Source: Chryseobacterium tagetis (GTDB lineage: Bacteria; Bacteroidota; Bacteroidia; Flavobacteriales; Weeksellaceae). From it: a stretch of 64,000 bases of DNA. Positions within the stretch are counted from its first letter, which is position 1; each line of letters starts with the position of its first letter. The position numbers were made by a program, and so were the translations under genes. The stretch is taken from assembly GCF_016735585.2 (NCBI RefSeq), contig NZ_JAERSE020000003.1, forward strand, positions 186,001-250,000. The letters run 5' to 3'. Positions 17,952-27,395 of the stretch are shown piece by piece. Under the pieces are notes generated by a model. The model was not told the DNA's origin and ran no database searches. It worked only from the letters and a program-made list of their open reading frames with translations.

Positions 17952-19577
17952 TTACCCTAAGTATGGATATTTATAATCTTTAGGAGAAACAAAAGTTTCT
18001 TTAATAGATCTTATAGAAGTCCATCTTAGTAAGTTCATTTTAGAACCTGCTTTATCGTTAGTTCCTGAAGCTCTACCACCACCGAAAGGCTGTTGACCAA
18101 CAACAGCACCTGTAGGTTTGTCATTGATGTAGAAGTTTCCGGATGCATTTTCCAATGCTTTGAACGCTTGGTTTACAGCATAACGGTCTTGCGCAAATAC
18201 AGAACCTGTCAATGAATAAGGAGAAGAAGAATCTACTAATTCTAAAGTTTCAGCCCATTTTGCATCTTCATATACATAGATCGATAAGATCGGTCCGAAG
18301 ATTTCTTCCACCATACTTTCGTACTGAGGATTAGTCGTTTCGATTACTGTAGGGTTTACAAACCATCCTTTAGAATCATCTGTCTGTCCGCCGATTACTA
18401 CATTAGCTTCATCAGATGCATTAGCTCTGTCGATATATCCTTTACATTTTTCAAAAGAATTTTTGTCGATCACAGCATTTACGAAGTTTGAAGGATCTTC
18501 AGGAGAACCGATTTTAATAGAAGCGATCTGAGTTTCCATTACTTTTTTCACATCAGCCCAAAGAGACTGAGGAATATAAGCTCTGGAAGCCGCAGAACAT
18601 TTCTGTCCCTGATATTCGAAAGCACCTCTTACCAAAGCAGTAGCCACAGCTTCTACGTTTGCAGATGGGTGAGCGATAACGAAATCTTTCCCTCCGGTTT
18701 CCCCTACAATTCTTGGGTACGTTCTGTAATTATGAATATTATCACCGATCATTTTCCACATTCCCTGGAATACTTTCGTAGAACCTGTGAAGTGAAGACC
18801 TGCAAAATCTCTGTGTGCTAAAACTTTCTCAGCAGTTTCTTTTCCATCTGTAAAGATCATGTTGATTACCCCTTTTGGAAGACCAGCTTCTGTAAGAACA
18901 TCCATAATTACTTTTGCAGAATAGATTTGCTTGTCAGAAGGCTTCCAAACTACTACGTTTCCAAGCATTGCCATACAAGTTGGTAAATTTCCTGAAATTG
19001 CTGTAAAGTTGAATGGAGTTACTGCGAAACAAAACCCTTCCAATGGTCTGTATTCTACACGGTTCCAGATTCCTGCATCAGAAACGGGTTGCTCAGAATA
19101 CATTTCTGTCATGAATTCTACGTTGAATCTTAAGAAATCGATGAACTCACAAGCAGCATCAATCTCAGCCTGATGAACGTTTTTCGATTGTCCGATCATC
19201 GTTGCAGCGTTGATTACGTCTCTGTAAGGTCCTGCTAAAAGATCAGCCGCTTTTAAGAAAATGGCAGCACGGTGTTCCCAACCCAACTCGTTCCATTCTT
19301 TTTTTGCAGCCAATGCAGCGTTGATAGCATCATCTACATGTTGCATTGTTCCTCTGTGGTAAAAACCGAAATCGTGAGCATGATCCTGAGGAGACTGAAG
19401 CTGAACCTTATCATCAGTTTTTACTTCTTTTCCGTTAATGATCATTGGGATTTCTACTTTTTCAGCCCACATTTTCTTGTATTGAGCGATAAGGCTTTTT
19501 ACTTCCGGAGTTCCCGGTGCATAAGAATTTACCGGTTCGTTTACTGCAAATGGTACTTGCGAAATTGCTTTAGACAT
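17952..19577 (-). CDS. pruA: L-glutamate gamma-semialdehyde dehydrogenase
   Basis: This 541-residue NAD-dependent aldehyde dehydrogenase oxidises glutamate semialdehyde (in equilibrium with pyrroline-5-carboxylate) to glutamate, the second step of proline breakdown. The catalytic Cys327 lies in YQGQKCSAASRAY and the general-base Glu293 in GETGGK; the FGGGRASGTNDKAG stretch near the C-terminus is typical of P5C dehydrogenases. It is monofunctional and carries no proline dehydrogenase domain. It is monocistronic, with a promoter at 19613-19640 and its own terminator. Confidence 0.93.
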   Translation of the reverse strand: MSKAISQVPFAVNEPVNSYAPGTPEVKSLIAQYKKMWAEKVEIPMIINGKEVKTDDKVQLQSPQDHAHDFGFYHRGTMQHVDDAINAALAAKKEWNELGWEHRAAIFLKAADLLAGPYRDVINAATMIGQSKNVHQAEIDAACEFIDFLRFNVEFMTEMYSEQPVSDAGIWNRVEYRPLEGFCFAVTPFNFTAISGNLPTCMAMLGNVVVWKPSDKQIYSAKVIMDVLTEAGLPKGVINMIFTDGKETAEKVLAHRDFAGLHFTGSTKVFQGMWKMIGDNIHNYRTYPRIVGETGGKDFVIAHPSANVEAVATALVRGAFEYQGQKCSAASRAYIPQSLWADVKKVMETQIASIKIGSPEDPSNFVNAVIDKNSFEKCKGYIDRANASDEANVVIGGQTDDSKGWFVNPTVIETTNPQYESMVEEIFGPILSIYVYEDAKWAETLELVDSSSPYSLTGSVFAQDRYAVNQAFKALENASGNFYINDKPTGAVVGQQPFGGGRASGTNDKAGSKMNLLRWTSIRSIKETFVSPKDYKYPYLG

Positions 19578-19612
19578 ATTACGTTGTATTATTTTTTAAT
19601 TTGCTAATGTTA

Positions 19613-19640
19613 CAAATTTACAACATTTAATTCTGACAAA
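19613..19640 (-). promoter_or_regulatory. Predicted promoter of pruA
   Basis: Minus-strand -33 TTTG (19637-19640) and -7 TAAATTTG (19613-19620), 16 bp apart; leader of about 30 bases. Confidence 0.55.
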
Positions 19641-19657
19641 AAATCTATAGAGACTAT

Positions 19658-20761
19658 TTACATCTTTTCGTTTTCTAATATTTTGAGAACCAGTTTTTCT
19701 TCCTGAGTTAAGTCTGCTTTACCGTCATTTTCTTCTATAATTTCTAGTTCATCAAGATATTTTTTGATGCTGTTGTTTTCATAAAGAGTAATGACCAGAG
19801 GATGAACATAATATTTTTTGCAGACTGTACTTGTATTTCCCAGATGAGAAGCCACCATTTCCAGTGCTTCCTTTACTTTTCTTTTATATTCGGTGTTGCT
19901 TTCTGCATAGCCTATTTCTTTAAAAGCAATTAAAGCATTCACGGTTCCCGACCACGTTCTGAAATCTTTTGCAGTAAAGTCTTCACCGCTGATTTCCTTA
20001 ATATATTCATTCACCATCCCGGAATCAATCGAATGATGATTGCCGTCGTCATCGTAATACTGAAACAGCTCTTTTCCCGGGATATCTTTACATTTCTGAA
20101 CCAACCTTGCCAGTCTTTTACTTTTAAGATCCACATTATGCATAATGCCTTTTTTCCCTTTAAATGAAAAAGAGATTTTCTGGCCTTTGATTTTTACGTG
20201 TTTATCTTTTAAAGTCGTTAATCCAAACGATCCGTACAGTTTTTCATACACATTATTCCCGATTCGGATATTTGTTTTTTGCATCAGGCTGACAATTAAA
20301 GCAAGGATTTTTCGCTTTTCAAAATTTCTTAAGGCCAGATCTTTTTCAATATGCAGCCTCATCTCAGGTAAAGTATAACCGAACTTGAGCATTCTGTAAA
20401 ATTTTGTATGATTTCTCAATGCATTCCAAAGCGGATGGTAACGATACTGTTTTCTCTTTTTCACATCAAATCCGGTTGCTTGAAGATGACCGTTATCCAG
20501 CGCGCAGATCCATACATTTTCCCAAGCGGGAGGAATTACCAACCCGTTAATTCTTTTGATCTCCTCTTTATCCTTAATTTTTTCTCCGTCTTTGTAATAG
20601 GAATATTTTTTACCCCGTTTTTTTCTAATGATACCGGAAGCTTCCGTATCAGACGTGTAAATAAGATTTACAGCCTTTGCAGAAGCTTCCGGATCTTTCA
20701 GGATTTTTAAGATCTTAGAAGGTCTCAGATGAGAAATAATATCTAAGTCTGGATTGTCCAT
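19658..20761 (-). CDS. DNA topoisomerase IB (poxvirus/bacterial type)
   Basis: This 367-residue enzyme is a eukaryote-like type IB topoisomerase of the small bacterial group, which relaxes supercoils through a 3'-phosphotyrosine bond. Likely catalytic residues are Arg166 (NIRIGN), Arg268 (DFRTW), His306 (ASHLGN) and Tyr318 (KYYVHP), with a Lys in the beta-hairpin (FKGKKG, about 201-204). The length is normal for bacterial TopIB. It is followed downstream by pruA; a small membrane lipoprotein gene ends ten bases upstream of its start. Confidence 0.9.
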   Translation of the reverse strand: MDNPDLDIISHLRPSKILKILKDPEASAKAVNLIYTSDTEASGIIRKKRGKKYSYYKDGEKIKDKEEIKRINGLVIPPAWENVWICALDNGHLQATGFDVKKRKQYRYHPLWNALRNHTKFYRMLKFGYTLPEMRLHIEKDLALRNFEKRKILALIVSLMQKTNIRIGNNVYEKLYGSFGLTTLKDKHVKIKGQKISFSFKGKKGIMHNVDLKSKRLARLVQKCKDIPGKELFQYYDDDGNHHSIDSGMVNEYIKEISGEDFTAKDFRTWSGTVNALIAFKEIGYAESNTEYKRKVKEALEMVASHLGNTSTVCKKYYVHPLVITLYENNSIKKYLDELEIIEENDGKADLTQEEKLVLKILENEKM

Positions 20762-20770
20762 AGAAAATTG

Positions 20771-20938
20771 TTAAGAATTTTTACCTCTGGAGAATAACCA
20801 TAAAATGATACCGATAACACCGGCTACTAAAATAATTCCCCACCACATTCCGGCTTTAAAGATGGTTTCTACCGCTTCGCAGCTTGTTAATGATAGCAAA
20901 GCGAACATCATAAGACTGTATAAACTTAATTTTTTCAT
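20771..20938 (-). CDS. Small membrane lipoprotein, 55 residues
   Basis: This short gene has an ATG at 20936-20938 and TAA at 20771-20773. It encodes a lipoprotein-type signal (MKKLSLYSLMMFALLSLTSC, lipobox ending Cys20), then a short amphipathic linker, one transmembrane helix (GIILVAGVIGIILWLF, about 34-49) and a basic tail SRGKNS. A lipidated N-terminus plus a C-terminal membrane helix is unusual for so small a protein. It sits ten bases upstream of topoisomerase IB and 26 bases downstream of the 145-residue membrane protein, suggesting one transcript. Function unknown. Confidence 0.7.
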   Translation of the reverse strand: MKKLSLYSLMMFALLSLTSCEAVETIFKAGMWWGIILVAGVIGIILWLFSRGKNS

Positions 20939-20964
20939 AATAATTTATTTTGGTATTTAGTATT

Positions 20965-21402
20965 CTAGATTCTGTGGAGATCAGGTCGCCAGTTTTGAAT
21001 GAATTTCTTGATCTCATTTCCTGAAATATTTTCATGAATGGCTTTGTACAGCAGTTCTTTAAATTCGTTATCATAAGCAAACCTTAAGGCCGCAATCTGA
21101 TCAAACTTCAGTTTTTCCTCAATTTCATCAGATCTTTTCCCGAAAATTTCAAAATAACGCTGTTTAAATTCCAGTCTGACCAACCGGTTTTGAAGCCCTA
21201 AAGCATAATGTTGTCTCAGCATAATGGCCAAGTAGAAAAGTAAGAAAATAACAATCGAAAATAATATCCAGCTCAGCTGATTCTGGGTGTCATTAAAAAT
21301 TTTATAAATACCCAGAATTTCTAAAATAATGAGAACAGGTAGATATATAAAATGATGAGGAGGATAAAATTTTTTGTGATTTTTGTAGTTCTGTGTTTCC
21401 AT
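20965..21402 (-). CDS. DUF6526-like membrane protein
   Basis: This 145-residue protein has two hydrophobic helices (about 17-32 and 43-62) preceded by the sequence NYKNHKKFYPPHHF, and a cytoplasmic helical tail rich in Arg, Glu and Lys (LRFAYDNEFKELLYKA). This matches a small conserved Bacteroidota membrane family (DUF6526, from memory). Function unknown. It heads a likely operon with the 55-residue lipoprotein and topoisomerase IB. Confidence 0.65.
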   Translation of the reverse strand: METQNYKNHKKFYPPHHFIYLPVLIILEILGIYKIFNDTQNQLSWILFSIVIFLLFYLAIMLRQHYALGLQNRLVRLEFKQRYFEIFGKRSDEIEEKLKFDQIAALRFAYDNEFKELLYKAIHENISGNEIKKFIQNWRPDLHRI

Positions 21403-21561
21403 GCTGCGAATACTGCAAGAATCTTTCCAAAAAAATAAAAATTAAATATTTGTCTTTGAACCCGTAATTGATTTGATGATAATATGCTGTAAATTGAACA
21501 TTGAAATTTCATGATAGAACCTTAAAAATTTGTAACTTCACCTCTTTAAAAAATCATTAAA

Positions 21562-23331
21562 ATGACTTCAAAGGAAAAAGTAGCTGCACTTCGTGAAGAG
21601 ATGCAGAAAAATAATGTTGATGCATTTATAGTATATTCTGCAGATCCGCATATGAGTGAATATTTGCCTGAAGAATGGCAGGAGAGAGCTTGGCTGTCAG
21701 GGTTTTTAGGTTCTGCGGGTTTTGTAGTAGTGACAAAAGATAAAGCAGGACTTTGGACGGACGGAAGATATTTCACACAAGCTGCTATTGAGCTGGATGG
21801 TTCAGGAATAGATCTTTTCAAAGACGGAATGGAGGGAACTCCCAATTATATCGACTGGATTATTTCTGAAATTCCAACAAACGGAAAAGTAGCCGTAAAT
21901 GCTGTGGCGACCGCTCATGCTAACTGGGAGCTTTTAACTCAAAAATTAAATTCAAAAAATATAACACTGGTTGATAATCCTCTTTTAAAACAAATTTGGG
22001 TTGACAGAGGAACTCCATCAAAAAATCCGATTTTTGTGCATCCTGTAAAATGGGCAGGAAAATCGGTGACTGATAAAATTGCTGCTATCCGTCAGAAAAT
22101 GGAAGAGCAGGAAGCAACCGTTCACATTATTTCAAGTCTGGATGATGTCGCATGGACATTGAATTTAAGAGGAAGCGACGTACAAAGCAATCCTGTATTT
22201 TTAGGATATGTTATCATTACTAAAAATGATGCAATCTTATTCACAGACCTTGAAAAATTAGAGGTTGAAGCAAGAAAGCAAATGGATGAGTCTTTCGTGA
22301 AAATGATGCCTTATGAAGAGTTTTACAATCATTTAACGGTGTTCAAAAATGAAAAAATATTGGTTTCTCCAAACAGCAACCAGTCTATTTTTGAAGCACT
22401 GAAATCCGATAATCAATTCATCAAAGCTGCAGTTCCCGGAAACTTAATGAAAGCTCAGAAAAACGAAACTGAGCTGGAAGGTTTCAGAAAGGTAATGGTG
22501 AGAGATGGTGTTGCTATGGTGAAATTCCTGTATTGGCTGACTCACAGCGCCGGAAAAGAAACGATGAACGAATATTCAATTGGTGAAAAACTGAGAGGTT
22601 TCCGTGCTGAAGGAGAAAACTTCGTTGGAGAAAGCTTCGGAAGCATTGTTGGATATAAAGATAACGGTGCAATAATGCATTATTCAGCTAAAAGCGAAGG
22701 AAGCAAAGAAGTAACCAATGATGCAAGTATTTTGGTAGATTCAGGAGGTCAGTATCTTGAAGGGACGACTGATATTACCAGAACTTTTGCTTTAGGTGCG
22801 GTTTCAGATGAATTTAAAAGAAATTCTACCTTGGTTTTACAGGGAATGATCCGTTTATCAATGGTGAAATTCCCGAAAGGAACGAAAGGAGTTCATTTAG
22901 ATGCGATCGCAAGATTGCCATTATGGATGGAAGGAAAAGATTTCAACCACGGAACGGGTCACGGTGTAGGAAGTTTCATGAATGTTCATGAAGGTCCGCA
23001 GAATATCAGAAAAGATATGAATCCGCAGGATCTTTTGGTGGGAATGGTTTGTTCAAACGAACCGGGTTATTACCTTGAAGGCGACTACGGAATCCGTCAC
23101 GAAAACCTGATTGCGGTGAAAGAAGCAGAAAAAACAATTCACGGAACATTCTATGAATTTGAAACCTTAACGTTCTGCCCGTTCTTTAAAGATACGATTG
23201 TAAAAGAAATTCTTTCAGAAAGTGAAATCGCATGGTTAAACAGGTATCACAAAGCCTGCGAAGAAAAAATCGCTCCATTCCTGGAAGGTGAAGTTAAAGA
23301 CTGGTTCCTTAATTTGGTAAGTCCATTGTAA
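21562..23331 (+). CDS. Xaa-Pro aminopeptidase (M24B, three-domain)
   Basis: This 589-residue cytoplasmic metallopeptidase removes N-terminal residues before proline. It has two creatinase-like N-terminal domains and a C-terminal pita-bread domain. Metal ligands are visible: Asp in VDSGGQYLEGTTDITRTF (two Asp), His in FNHGTGHGVG, Glu in NEPGYYLEGDYG and Glu in RHENL. The length matches the long eukaryote-like APP1 form rather than the about 440-residue PepP. It is monocistronic, with a terminator directly after. Confidence 0.9.
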   Translation: MTSKEKVAALREEMQKNNVDAFIVYSADPHMSEYLPEEWQERAWLSGFLGSAGFVVVTKDKAGLWTDGRYFTQAAIELDGSGIDLFKDGMEGTPNYIDWIISEIPTNGKVAVNAVATAHANWELLTQKLNSKNITLVDNPLLKQIWVDRGTPSKNPIFVHPVKWAGKSVTDKIAAIRQKMEEQEATVHIISSLDDVAWTLNLRGSDVQSNPVFLGYVIITKNDAILFTDLEKLEVEARKQMDESFVKMMPYEEFYNHLTVFKNEKILVSPNSNQSIFEALKSDNQFIKAAVPGNLMKAQKNETELEGFRKVMVRDGVAMVKFLYWLTHSAGKETMNEYSIGEKLRGFRAEGENFVGESFGSIVGYKDNGAIMHYSAKSEGSKEVTNDASILVDSGGQYLEGTTDITRTFALGAVSDEFKRNSTLVLQGMIRLSMVKFPKGTKGVHLDAIARLPLWMEGKDFNHGTGHGVGSFMNVHEGPQNIRKDMNPQDLLVGMVCSNEPGYYLEGDYGIRHENLIAVKEAEKTIHGTFYEFETLTFCPFFKDTIVKEILSESEIAWLNRYHKACEEKIAPFLEGEVKDWFLNLVSPL

Positions 23332-23349
23332 AAGTTATAAAATAATAAA

Positions 23350-23386
23350 AATAGCCTTGTAATCAGTATTACAAGGCTATTTTGTT
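23350..23386 (+). terminator. Rho-independent terminator
   Basis: Stem AATAGCCTTGTAAT / ATTACAAGGCTATT with a CAGT loop, followed by TTTTG. Confidence 0.8.
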
Positions 23387-23615
23387 ATGGATGATAACAA
23401 GGAAATGATATTAATTATAATTTTTCTCTAATTTGTGAAAAATAAATATTATATTTGTGATACAGAAAGACACAAATCACACCTTTCATATACATTAGTA
23501 AATCAAAAGCAGTAAATCATCTCAAATTGGGATGATTTTTATTTTGGTTTCATTAAATAGGACTACGGAATAATTGACAGACTTTGTTTAATTTTGAGAA
23601 AAATTAGGCGTTTTT

Positions 23616-24182
23616 ATGATCCAACAGTTCTTTCAGCATTTTAATATCTTCTCGGAAAGTGAAATCAGTAATTTCACTGCATTGTTTGAAAGGAGAACAT
23701 TAAATAAAAATGATTTTTTCGTGCGAGAAGGCGAAAGATGTAAGGAAATTGCATTTATAGAAACGGGTATTTTTCGTTCTTACTATACTTCAGAGGATGG
23801 AAAAGATATGACCTATTGTTTCCGGTTTCCCAATGATTTGATTGCTTCTTATTCTTCTTTTGTTTCCGGAGAACCAAGCCAGGAGAATATGCAGGTAATT
23901 TCTGAAGCTGAAATTTTAATTTTAAAAAAAGACAAAATTGAGGAATTAATAAATGATAGTCCTAATTGGATGAAATTCCTAAAAATGATAGCCGAACAGG
24001 AATATCTGGAACTCGAAAAACGTTTTTTTCAGATGCAAAGAGACAGTGCTGCGAAACGGTATGCTTCACTATTACATAATCAGCCGAATTATATTCAGGA
24101 AATTCCGCTGCAATATCTTGCTTCCTATTTGGGAATTACACAAAGACATTTGAGTCGTATCAGAAAGGAAATTTCTTTTTAG
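23616..24182 (+). CDS. Crp/Fnr family transcriptional regulator
   Basis: This 188-residue protein has a cyclic-nucleotide-binding-like beta-roll (about 15-110: FVREGERCKEIAFIETGIFR, a PxDLIASYSSF region) and a short C-terminal helix-turn-helix (LASYLGITQRHLSRIRKEI). No Cys cluster for an iron-sulfur sensor is present, so this is not an Fnr type. It precedes an oxidoreductase pair by 54 bases on the same strand and may control it. The ligand is unknown. Confidence 0.82.
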   Translation: MIQQFFQHFNIFSESEISNFTALFERRTLNKNDFFVREGERCKEIAFIETGIFRSYYTSEDGKDMTYCFRFPNDLIASYSSFVSGEPSQENMQVISEAEILILKKDKIEELINDSPNWMKFLKMIAEQEYLELEKRFFQMQRDSAAKRYASLLHNQPNYIQEIPLQYLASYLGITQRHLSRIRKEISF

Positions 24183-24236
24183 ACATTTGTCCTGTGTATT
24201 GAGATGCTGACTGAATAGTTTTGTGAAAAAAAATAA

Positions 24237-25262
24237 ATGCAGTCAAATATTTTAATTATCGGAGGAAACGGATTGGTTGGGAAAACTATTGCCCGAATTT
24301 TAGGATCAAGAAACCCTGAAGTAAACATTTTTATCGGAGGCCGAAAAGGTGGTAAATCACAAAATGATTTATTGATTGATGTTACCAAAATTTCAACTTT
24401 CAAAACTATTGTAGAGAAAAATATTAATCTAATTGTTCTTTCTGTAAATGATAAAGAAGACAAGGTCCTTCGTTTTGCAATTGAAAATAATATAGATTAT
24501 CTGGATATCACAAAACCAACTCCGGATTTAAGGAAAGCCTATCAGTTGGCAATCCAGAAACCGGTGAACAGCCGAATTGTTTTCAGTTCAGGATGGATGG
24601 GCGGAATCGCTACAGGTTTGGTGAGTTTTGTATCAAAAAAAATGAATACTATAGATGAAGTCAGGCTTTTTGTCTATTATTCGGTGAAAGATTTGGCGGG
24701 TGAAAGTTCGGCTCATTTTATGGCAGAAAATGTGGCAAAACCTTTTGTGAATTATAAAGATAATCAGCCTGTTTCCATAAAACATTTTTTAGATTCAGAA
24801 TACTTTGATTTCTCTTTTGGAATCGGGAAAAGACAAGCATATAATTTCGATGTTCCCGATTTGTATATTTTAAATTCTATTGAAAAAATTCCGACTGTAA
24901 ATGTGAAAATGACCTATAATTCAAAATTCATTACATGGCTTTTGGGAGCTTTTCAGAGCATAAGATTTTTTAATATTTTATCTTTAAAAGAACGAAAGAT
25001 GATTTTTGGGTCGAGCGGAAATGGTGATCAGTCTGTTTTTGAAATTATAATTAAGAATAAATCGGAAACTAAAAAAATCAGTCTTCAAAGTTTAAAAGGC
25101 CAGGCAGAACTGACTGCTTTATCAGCAACGTTGCATGTTGAAGAATTATTGAAAAATAAATCTGAAAATAAAGTATATTTCAGCCATCAGCTTCATCAAC
25201 CTGAATCTTTATTAAAGTCATTAGAAGATTACGAAACTATTAATATCAAAATGGATTCATGA
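24237..25262 (+). CDS. Saccharopine dehydrogenase-like NAD(P)-binding protein
   Basis: This 341-residue protein begins with a Rossmann nucleotide-binding motif (ILIIGGNGLVGKTIA, about 5-19) and continues with the saccharopine-dehydrogenase-like fold (DVTKISTFKTIV, then LDITKPTPDLR). The C-terminal half is variable. The reaction is unknown. Its stop overlaps the next gene's start (ATGA), so the two are translationally coupled in an operon behind a Crp/Fnr regulator. Confidence 0.75.
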   Translation: MQSNILIIGGNGLVGKTIARILGSRNPEVNIFIGGRKGGKSQNDLLIDVTKISTFKTIVEKNINLIVLSVNDKEDKVLRFAIENNIDYLDITKPTPDLRKAYQLAIQKPVNSRIVFSSGWMGGIATGLVSFVSKKMNTIDEVRLFVYYSVKDLAGESSAHFMAENVAKPFVNYKDNQPVSIKHFLDSEYFDFSFGIGKRQAYNFDVPDLYILNSIEKIPTVNVKMTYNSKFITWLLGAFQSIRFFNILSLKERKMIFGSSGNGDQSVFEIIIKNKSETKKISLQSLKGQAELTALSATLHVEELLKNKSENKVYFSHQLHQPESLLKSLEDYETINIKMDS

Positions 25263-25837
25263 AAAAAATAGTCATTATTAATGGGCATCCCAATAAAGAA
25301 TCTTTCAATTTTGGAATTGCAGAAGCTTACAAGAATGGAGCATTGAAATCGGGTGCTGAAGTAAAGGAAATTAGTATTGCTGATTTAAAGTTTAATCCAA
25401 ATCTAAAATTTGGTTATCAGAAGCGAATGGAACTTGAACCTGATTTGCTCGAAGCTTGGGAACAAATACAATGGGCAGATCATTTGGTTTGGTTTCATCC
25501 TGTTTGGTGGGGCGGACTTCCAGCTATCACAAAAGGATTTATTGACCGGCTTTTTCTTCCCGGAATGGCTTTTAAATACAAGGAAAATTCTGTTTGGTGG
25601 GATAAACTTCTGATAAATAAAACGGCACATATTATTACAACCTTAGATCAACCAGGGTGGTATTACTGGTTGTTTTATGGTCGTCCAAGTGTCAATCAGC
25701 TGAAAAAATCTACCTTAGAATTTTGTGGGATAAAACCTGTACAAGTTACATATGTAGGAATCATAAAAACATCCGATGAAACAAAACGTATGAAATGGCT
25801 TGAAAAAATAAAATTGATGGGACAAAAACAAAAATAA
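25259..25837 (+). CDS. NAD(P)H quinone oxidoreductase, flavodoxin-like fold
   Basis: This 192-residue protein of the KefF/MdaB/NQO family starts with VIINGHPNKESFNFGIAEAY, the FMN/FAD-phosphate loop. It carries the conserved WADHLVWFHPVWWGGLPAITKGFIDRLF region that binds the isoalloxazine and marks quinone reductases. It likely reduces quinones by two electrons. It is translationally coupled to the upstream NAD(P)-binding protein. Confidence 0.85.
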   Translation: MKKIVIINGHPNKESFNFGIAEAYKNGALKSGAEVKEISIADLKFNPNLKFGYQKRMELEPDLLEAWEQIQWADHLVWFHPVWWGGLPAITKGFIDRLFLPGMAFKYKENSVWWDKLLINKTAHIITTLDQPGWYYWLFYGRPSVNQLKKSTLEFCGIKPVQVTYVGIIKTSDETKRMKWLEKIKLMGQKQK

Positions 25838-25908
25838 AGGGAATCAATTTGAAACTTATAAAATCGTAACAATAGATAAACGATATGGTTCTTTGCAATT
25901 AAAAAACG

Positions 25909-25916
25909 TAAATTTG
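25909..25916 (+). promoter_or_regulatory. Predicted -7 element of mnmE
   Basis: TAAATTTG, four bases before the ATG at 25921, so the mRNA is probably leaderless or nearly so. No well-spaced -33 box is visible. Confidence 0.45.
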
Positions 25917-25920
25917 CAGC

Positions 25921-27306
25921 ATGAATAACGATACCATTTGCGCGTTGGCAACAGCCAATGGAGTAGGAGCTTTAGGCATTATCAGAGTTTCGGGGAACGA
26001 TGCTTTATCAGTCGTTCAAAAGTCTTTTCCTGCAAAAAAACTGGAAAAGCAAAAATCGCATACCATTCATTACGGATATTTTGTAGATGGAGAAGAAGCA
26101 ATAGATGAGGTAATGCTTTCGATTTTTCTGGCTCCGAAAAGTTTTACCACAGAGAATTCTGTAGAAATAGCTTTTCATGGGTCTCCGCACATTGGAAAAC
26201 GTATTCTTGAGACTTTGATTAAAAACGGAGCACGAATGGCAAAAGCCGGAGAATTTACGCTTCGTGCTTTTATTAATGGGAGAATTGATCTTTCCCAGGC
26301 TGAAGCGATTGCCGATGTCATTGCTTCTGAAAATGAAGCTTCCAGAAAAGTAGCCATCAATCAGCTAAAAGGTGGAATTACCAACGAAATCTCTTTTTTG
26401 AGAACCGATTTGCTGAATTTTGTTTCTTTAATTGAATTGGAACTTGATTTTGCAGAAGAAGATGTAGAATTTGCCGATCGATCAGCTTTAGTGGGATTAT
26501 TGAATAAAATTGAACTGAAGTTAAATTCATTAATTGAAAGTTTCCAGTATGGAAATGCCATTAAAAATGGAACTGCAGTAGCCATCATCGGAAAACCGAA
26601 TGCAGGAAAATCTACATTGCTGAATGCTTTATTAAAAGAAGAAAGAGCGATTGTAAGTAATATTGCGGGAACTACAAGAGATACGATTGAAGAGGTGTTA
26701 CACATTAAAGGTCATGCATTCCGATTAATCGACACGGCTGGATTGCGTGAAACCGTAGATGAAATTGAAGCCATTGGTGTAAAAAAAGCCAAAGAAAAAG
26801 TAGAAAATGCCAATATTCTTGTATACTTGGCAGATGCAGGAACTGAAGATTTCTCTGAAGATATTGAGATGATAAAATCTTTGTTGAGAGAGGATCTGAA
26901 ACTGATTATCTGCTCAACGAAAATTGATGAGGTTTCTCCATCAGTCTATGAAAAAGTAGAAGAAATTTTCAGAAATGAAATTGCTAACGAATTCGATTTT
27001 ATTAAAATTTCTGCGGTAGAAAATCAAAATATTCAGGATCTTAAAAATGAATTGTCTTCCTATGTTGAACAATTAAAAGCCTCAGAAAATAATGTGGTGA
27101 TTACCAATCAGCGTCATTTTGAAGCGTTACAAAAATCACTGGATGCAGTACATAAAGTAAAAGAAGCGATTTCTTTCCAGATTTCAACTGAATTACTGGC
27201 CTATGAACTGAGAAATGCACTGGAACATCTTGGGGAAATTTCAGGGGAAGTGACCAATGATGAGGTGTTGGGGAATATTTTTTCTAAGTTTTGTATCGGG
27301 AAATAA
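25921..27306 (+). CDS. mnmE: tRNA uridine-5-carboxymethylaminomethyl modification GTPase
   Basis: This 461-residue GTPase works with MnmG to modify U34 of several tRNAs. It has an N-terminal tetrahydrofolate-binding domain (1-about 118), a helical domain, an inserted G domain with G1 GKPNAGKS (224-231), the TTRDT switch and DTAGLR, and the C-terminal FCIGK motif that ends the protein and holds the catalytic Cys. The length is normal. The gene is intact although a recombinase gene lies directly behind it; the last codons may be the attachment site. Confidence 0.95.
   Translation: MNNDTICALATANGVGALGIIRVSGNDALSVVQKSFPAKKLEKQKSHTIHYGYFVDGEEAIDEVMLSIFLAPKSFTTENSVEIAFHGSPHIGKRILETLIKNGARMAKAGEFTLRAFINGRIDLSQAEAIADVIASENEASRKVAINQLKGGITNEISFLRTDLLNFVSLIELELDFAEEDVEFADRSALVGLLNKIELKLNSLIESFQYGNAIKNGTAVAIIGKPNAGKSTLLNALLKEERAIVSNIAGTTRDTIEEVLHIKGHAFRLIDTAGLRETVDEIEAIGVKKAKEKVENANILVYLADAGTEDFSEDIEMIKSLLREDLKLIICSTKIDEVSPSVYEKVEEIFRNEIANEFDFIKISAVENQNIQDLKNELSSYVEQLKASENNVVITNQRHFEALQKSLDAVHKVKEAISFQISTELLAYELRNALEHLGEISGEVTNDEVLGNIFSKFCIGK
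27289..27306 (+). other. Candidate attachment site: 3' end of mnmE
   Basis: The last 18 bases of mnmE, encoding FCIGK and the stop, correspond in position to attB of the Salmonella genomic island SGI1, which inserts at the end of trmE/mnmE. Here a tyrosine recombinase gene starts 167 bp downstream and reads away from mnmE. I found no second copy of these 18 bases in the window, so the assignment is an inference. Confidence 0.35.
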
Positions 27307-27395
27307 TTTAACTTTTCTTTGATTTCTTTTTCTTTCTTTTGCTTGATTATCAATTATTTATAAAAAAAATATTTTCTCTTTTTGGACTTTATTTA

